DNA from: DATFDN01 sp963818725
Lineage (GTDB): Bacteria; Pseudomonadota; Alphaproteobacteria; Acetobacterales; Acetobacteraceae
Assembly (NCBI GenBank): GCA_963818725.1
Contig: CAWFTU010000008.1
Location: 235,016 to 299,015, forward strand
DNA: 64,000 bases
Reading direction: 5' to 3'
Numbering within the stretch: position 1 is the stretch's first letter; each line of letters starts with the position of its first letter. The translations under genes and the position numbers were made by a program. A model generated the notes under the pieces. It saw nothing but the letters and a program-made list of their open reading frames with translations, ran no database searches and had not been told where the DNA came from. Positions 61,570-64,000 of the stretch are shown piece by piece.

Positions 61570-62823
61570 CCCCCACCGCCCACCTCGAACTGAAGCAGGC
61601 AGCCCAGCAGCCACACATTCAGGGGTCAAAATTGCACGCCGATCCCCCGGCTCAGGGGGTCAAAATTGCACGCCGAAACACACTCCAGCCGCCGGCTGGA
61701 GGCCGAGACCCACCGCAACATCGGGGTGATCTGGCTGCTGCGGCACCTGAAACCCGACTTCAAGACCATCGCTGACTTCCGGCGCGGCAACCGCGCCGCG
61801 TTCAAGCCGATCTTCCGCGAGTTCGTGCTGCTGTGCCGGCAGCTCGATCTGTTCGGCCGCGAGTTGCTGGCGGTTGATGGCACGCGGATCAAGGCGGTCA
61901 ACAACAAGGACCGCAACTTCACGCGGGCCTCGCTCGATCAGTTCATTCGCAAGTCCGACGAGCGGCTGGCCGACTACCTCCGACGGCTCGACAACGGCGA
62001 TCTCGAGGAAGAGGGAACGGGCGGCGGCTCGCGTGCGCAGAACTTAGCCGAGAAGATCGCGGCCATCCGCACCAAGCGCGACCGCTTGACGGCGCTGCTG
62101 GCGGATCTCGACCGGAGCGGGGAGAGCCAAATCTCGCTGACCGATCCCGACAGCCGGGCCATGGCGGCGCACACGCGCGTCGCGGTCGGCTACAATGCGC
62201 AGGTCGGGGTGGATGCCAAGCACAAGCTGATCGTCGAGCAGGCGGTCACGAACCAGGTCCTCGACCTGGGCCTGCTGACGCAGACGGCCGAGCCGGCTCG
62301 TGCGATCCTCGGCGTCGAGCAGATCGACGTCGCGGCCGACCGGGGCTACTTCAAGTTCGAGGACATCGAGGCCTGCGAGGCAGCAGGGATGACCCCGTAT
62401 GTGCCCAAGCCGCAGCGCGGATCGGCGGTGCGCGAGGGTTTCTTTGCCAAGGACGCGTTCCGCTACGATCCAGCTGAGGACGTCTACATCTGCCCGGCTG
62501 GCGAGCGGCTGTCGCCCAAGTACCAGAGCAAGTCGCGGGAGCTGACGAAGATCGACTACAGCAACCGCTCAGCGTGCTTGGCGTGCGCTCTGCGGCCACG
62601 CTGCACCAAGACCTTCCGTCGGGTCTCGCGCCTGGAGAACGAGGCCGTGCTGGACCGCATGGCCGCTCGCCTGAAGGCGCGGCCGGAGGTCCTCGACAGC
62701 CGCCGCGAGACGGTCGAGCACCCGTTCGGCTCCATCAAGCAGTGGATGGGCCAGGGTGCCTTCCTGACGAAGGGGCTGGAAAACGTCCGGGCGGAGTTCA
62801 GCCTGACGGCGCTGGCCTATAAC

Positions 62824-64000
62824 TGTACCAGCGAGGATTTAATCTGACAATCTGGTTTGTTTGGTGCGGGCAACCCGGGACCGGAGGACAGGAATGTCTC
62901 GCTCCGGTCGCCCAGAACCGAGGAGCCGACCATGACCAACGAACGCAAGGTAATCCGGGCCAAGGTAGGCCTGCTGGAGCTGGCCAAACAGCTCGGCAAT
63001 GTGTCGCAGGCCTGCAAGATCATGGGATACTCGCGCGACAGCTTCTACCGCTTTCAGGAGCTCTACGAAAAGGGCGGCGAGATCGCGCTGGCGGAGATGA
63101 CCCGGCGCAAGCCAATCCTGCGCAATCGGGTGGAGCCGGCCATCGAGCAGGCGGTCGTCGGGCTGGCCGTCGAGCAGCCGGCCTTTGGCCAAGTCCGGGT
63201 GGCCAAGGAGCTGAAGAAGCGCGGCCTGACGATCTCCCCGGCCGGGGTGCGCTGTGTCTGGCAGCGCCACGACCTGGAGACCATGAAGAAGCGGCTCAAG
63301 GCACTCGAGGCCAAGAGCGCACAGGACGGCCTGGTGCTGACCGAAGCCCAGGTCGCCGCCTTGGAGCGGGCCCGGCAGGACAACGAGGCGCATGGCGAGT
63401 TCGAGAGCGAGTGTCCGGGCTACTGCCTGGCCCAGGACACCTTCTATGTCGGCACGCTCAAGGGATCGGCGGATATATCAGCAGACCTGCGTCGACACCC
63501 ACTCCAAGGTGGCGTTCGCCAAGCTCTACGACCGCAAGACCCCGATCACCGCCGCCGACCTGCTGAACGACCGCGTGGTGCCGTTCTTCGACGAGCACGG
63601 GGTCAAGCTGTCCCGCGTGCTGACCGATCGCGGCACCGAGTATTGCGGCACCTCGCAGGCCCACGAATACGAGCTCTACCTGGCGATCGAGGACATCGAC
63701 CACAGCCGGACCAAGGCAAAGAGTCCGCAAACCAGCGGGATCTGCGAGCGCTTCCACAAAACGGTGCTGCACGAGTTCTATCAGGTCGCCTTCCGCAAGC
63801 GCATCTACAGCAGCATCGAGCAGCTACAGGCCGATCTCGATGTCTGGGTCAGCAGCTATAATGAGCAACGCCCTCATCAGGGCCGCTGGTGCTACGGCAA
63901 GACCCCGATGCAGACCTTCCTTGACACCCTCCCGCTCGCCAGGGAAAAAATGCTCAACGCCGCCTGACGTCGGTCAGACATGATCCATCCGGCACCATAC
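62824..64000 (+). mobile_element. IS481-family element, right end at or just past the window
   Basis: Sequence changes from IS1182 to TGTACCAGCGAGGATTTAATC at 62824, a TGT-starting end as in IS481 elements. Near the window end, GGTCAGACATGATCC (63972-63986) and CACCATAC (63993-64000) look like the start of the imperfect inverse repeat, so the element probably stops within a few bases of 64000. Confidence 0.7.
62932..63967 (+). pseudogene. IS481-family transposase, frameshifted
   Basis: About 345 residues if the shift is repaired. The first frame has HTH domains (LLELAKQLGNVSQACKIMGY, PAFGQVRVAKELKKRGLTI) and reaches LAQDTFYVGTLKG (first DDE Asp). A shift near 63465 follows; the other frame then carries QQTCVDTHSKVAFAKLYDRK, LSRVLTDRGTEYCGTSQAHE (second Asp) and TSGICERFHKTVLHEFY (Glu) to the stop at 63967. 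All three catalytic residues are present but divided between frames. Confidence 0.88.

Larger units (their letters stand above)
59152..61682 (-). mobile_element. IS21-family element, copy 2 (2,531 bp)
   Basis: Ends TGTCAATCGGCGTCGAACTT (59152) and, on the other strand, TGTGTTTCGGCGTGCAATTT (61682), with a 7-bp duplication CTCCAGC (59145-59151 and 61683-61689). Complete and almost identical to copy 1 at 11009-15243, in the opposite orientation. It lies inside the IS1182 transposase gene. Confidence 0.96.
58915..62823 (+). pseudogene. IS1182-family transposase split by IS21 and cut by IS481
   Basis: The 5' part (58915-59151) reads GHDRSQTLLFPELVDDYVGP and YAPADLLKLYIYGYLNRVRS. After the IS21 copy and one CTCCAGC duplication, the frame resumes exactly at 61690 with RRLEAETHRNIGVIWLLRHL and runs through DFKTIADFRRGNRAAFKPIF, DVAADRGYFKFEDIEACEAA, CLACALRPRCTKTFRRV to SLTALAYN at 62823. 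There IS481 sequence begins, so the last residues are missing. Two separate insertions inactivated this IS. Confidence 0.93.

Noticed and set aside
11009..61682. Composite transposon bounded by the two IS21 copies
   Set aside because: Each copy has its own flanking context; copy 2 has its own target duplication, and the interior holds essential chromosomal genes.

Overview
The window is high-GC DNA of alphaproteobacterial type. LepA, PheS/PheT and L35/L20, a form IC RuBisCO operon with a divergent LysR regulator, and a Tat-exported GMC dehydrogenase with a dihaem cytochrome c together suggest an acetic-acid-bacterium relative (Acetobacteraceae). That placement is inference from gene content; no 16S rRNA gene is present. 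Insertion sequences occupy more than a third of the window (about 24 kb).

Layout. 1-2.6 kb: the integrase end of a genomic island (HTH/AlpA-like protein, unknown protein, tyrosine integrase). 2.9-4.7 kb: lepA. 4.8-15.2 kb: a nested pile of mobile elements: an IS701-like remnant and a 130-bp MITE-like element sharing CTAG target duplications, an IS66 element fused head-on to a 1-kb inverted copy of its own end, a truncated DDE transposase, and an IS21 element carrying an ISL3 element in its right end. 15.2-16.5 kb: a broken glutamine synthetase-like gene. 16.6-22.8 kb: rpmI-rplT-[IS3]-vapB-vapC-pheS-pheT, all leftward. A toxin-antitoxin pair overlaps pheS by 4 nt and an IS3 element separates it from the ribosomal genes. 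23-28.3 kb: cell-envelope genes and a two-gene cassette (154-aa helical protein and 47-residue-repeat TPR protein) whose facing termini carry the same short D-[IL]-x-I-x-G-V-x-x-G motif. This is the best candidate for an undescribed system: it resembles amyloid-motif effector/receptor pairs. 28.3-32.6 kb: an RND efflux pump with a frameshifted inner-membrane gene. 32.7-36 kb: IS1595 and IS3 elements and a sulfotransferase cut by IS3. 36-38.5 kb: a glycosyltransferase and a partner. 38.8 kb: tRNA-Thr(UGU).

39-49 kb: the Calvin-cycle locus, cbbR divergent from cbbF-cbbP-cbbA-cbbL-cbbS-cbbX-cbbE. cbbA is split by an IS4/IS50-type element with a 9-bp duplication. cbbE survives only as a 14-codon start and an internal fragment, with a VioB-like ferritin-fold gene between them. 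The RuBisCO, phosphoribulokinase, FBPase and CbbX genes look intact. 49-54 kb: an MFS transporter, a small secreted protein, and a three-gene membrane dehydrogenase (subunit 3, GMC flavoprotein, cytochrome c). 54.3-64 kb: a second IS-rich block (IS66-like, two broken IS110 elements, an IS1182 interrupted by a second IS21 copy, then an IS481).

For most elements the terminal inverted repeats and target duplications could be read directly, which gives exact ends and an insertion history. Frameshifts are called from translated reading frames only. Whether each is a real mutation or an assembly error cannot be settled here.
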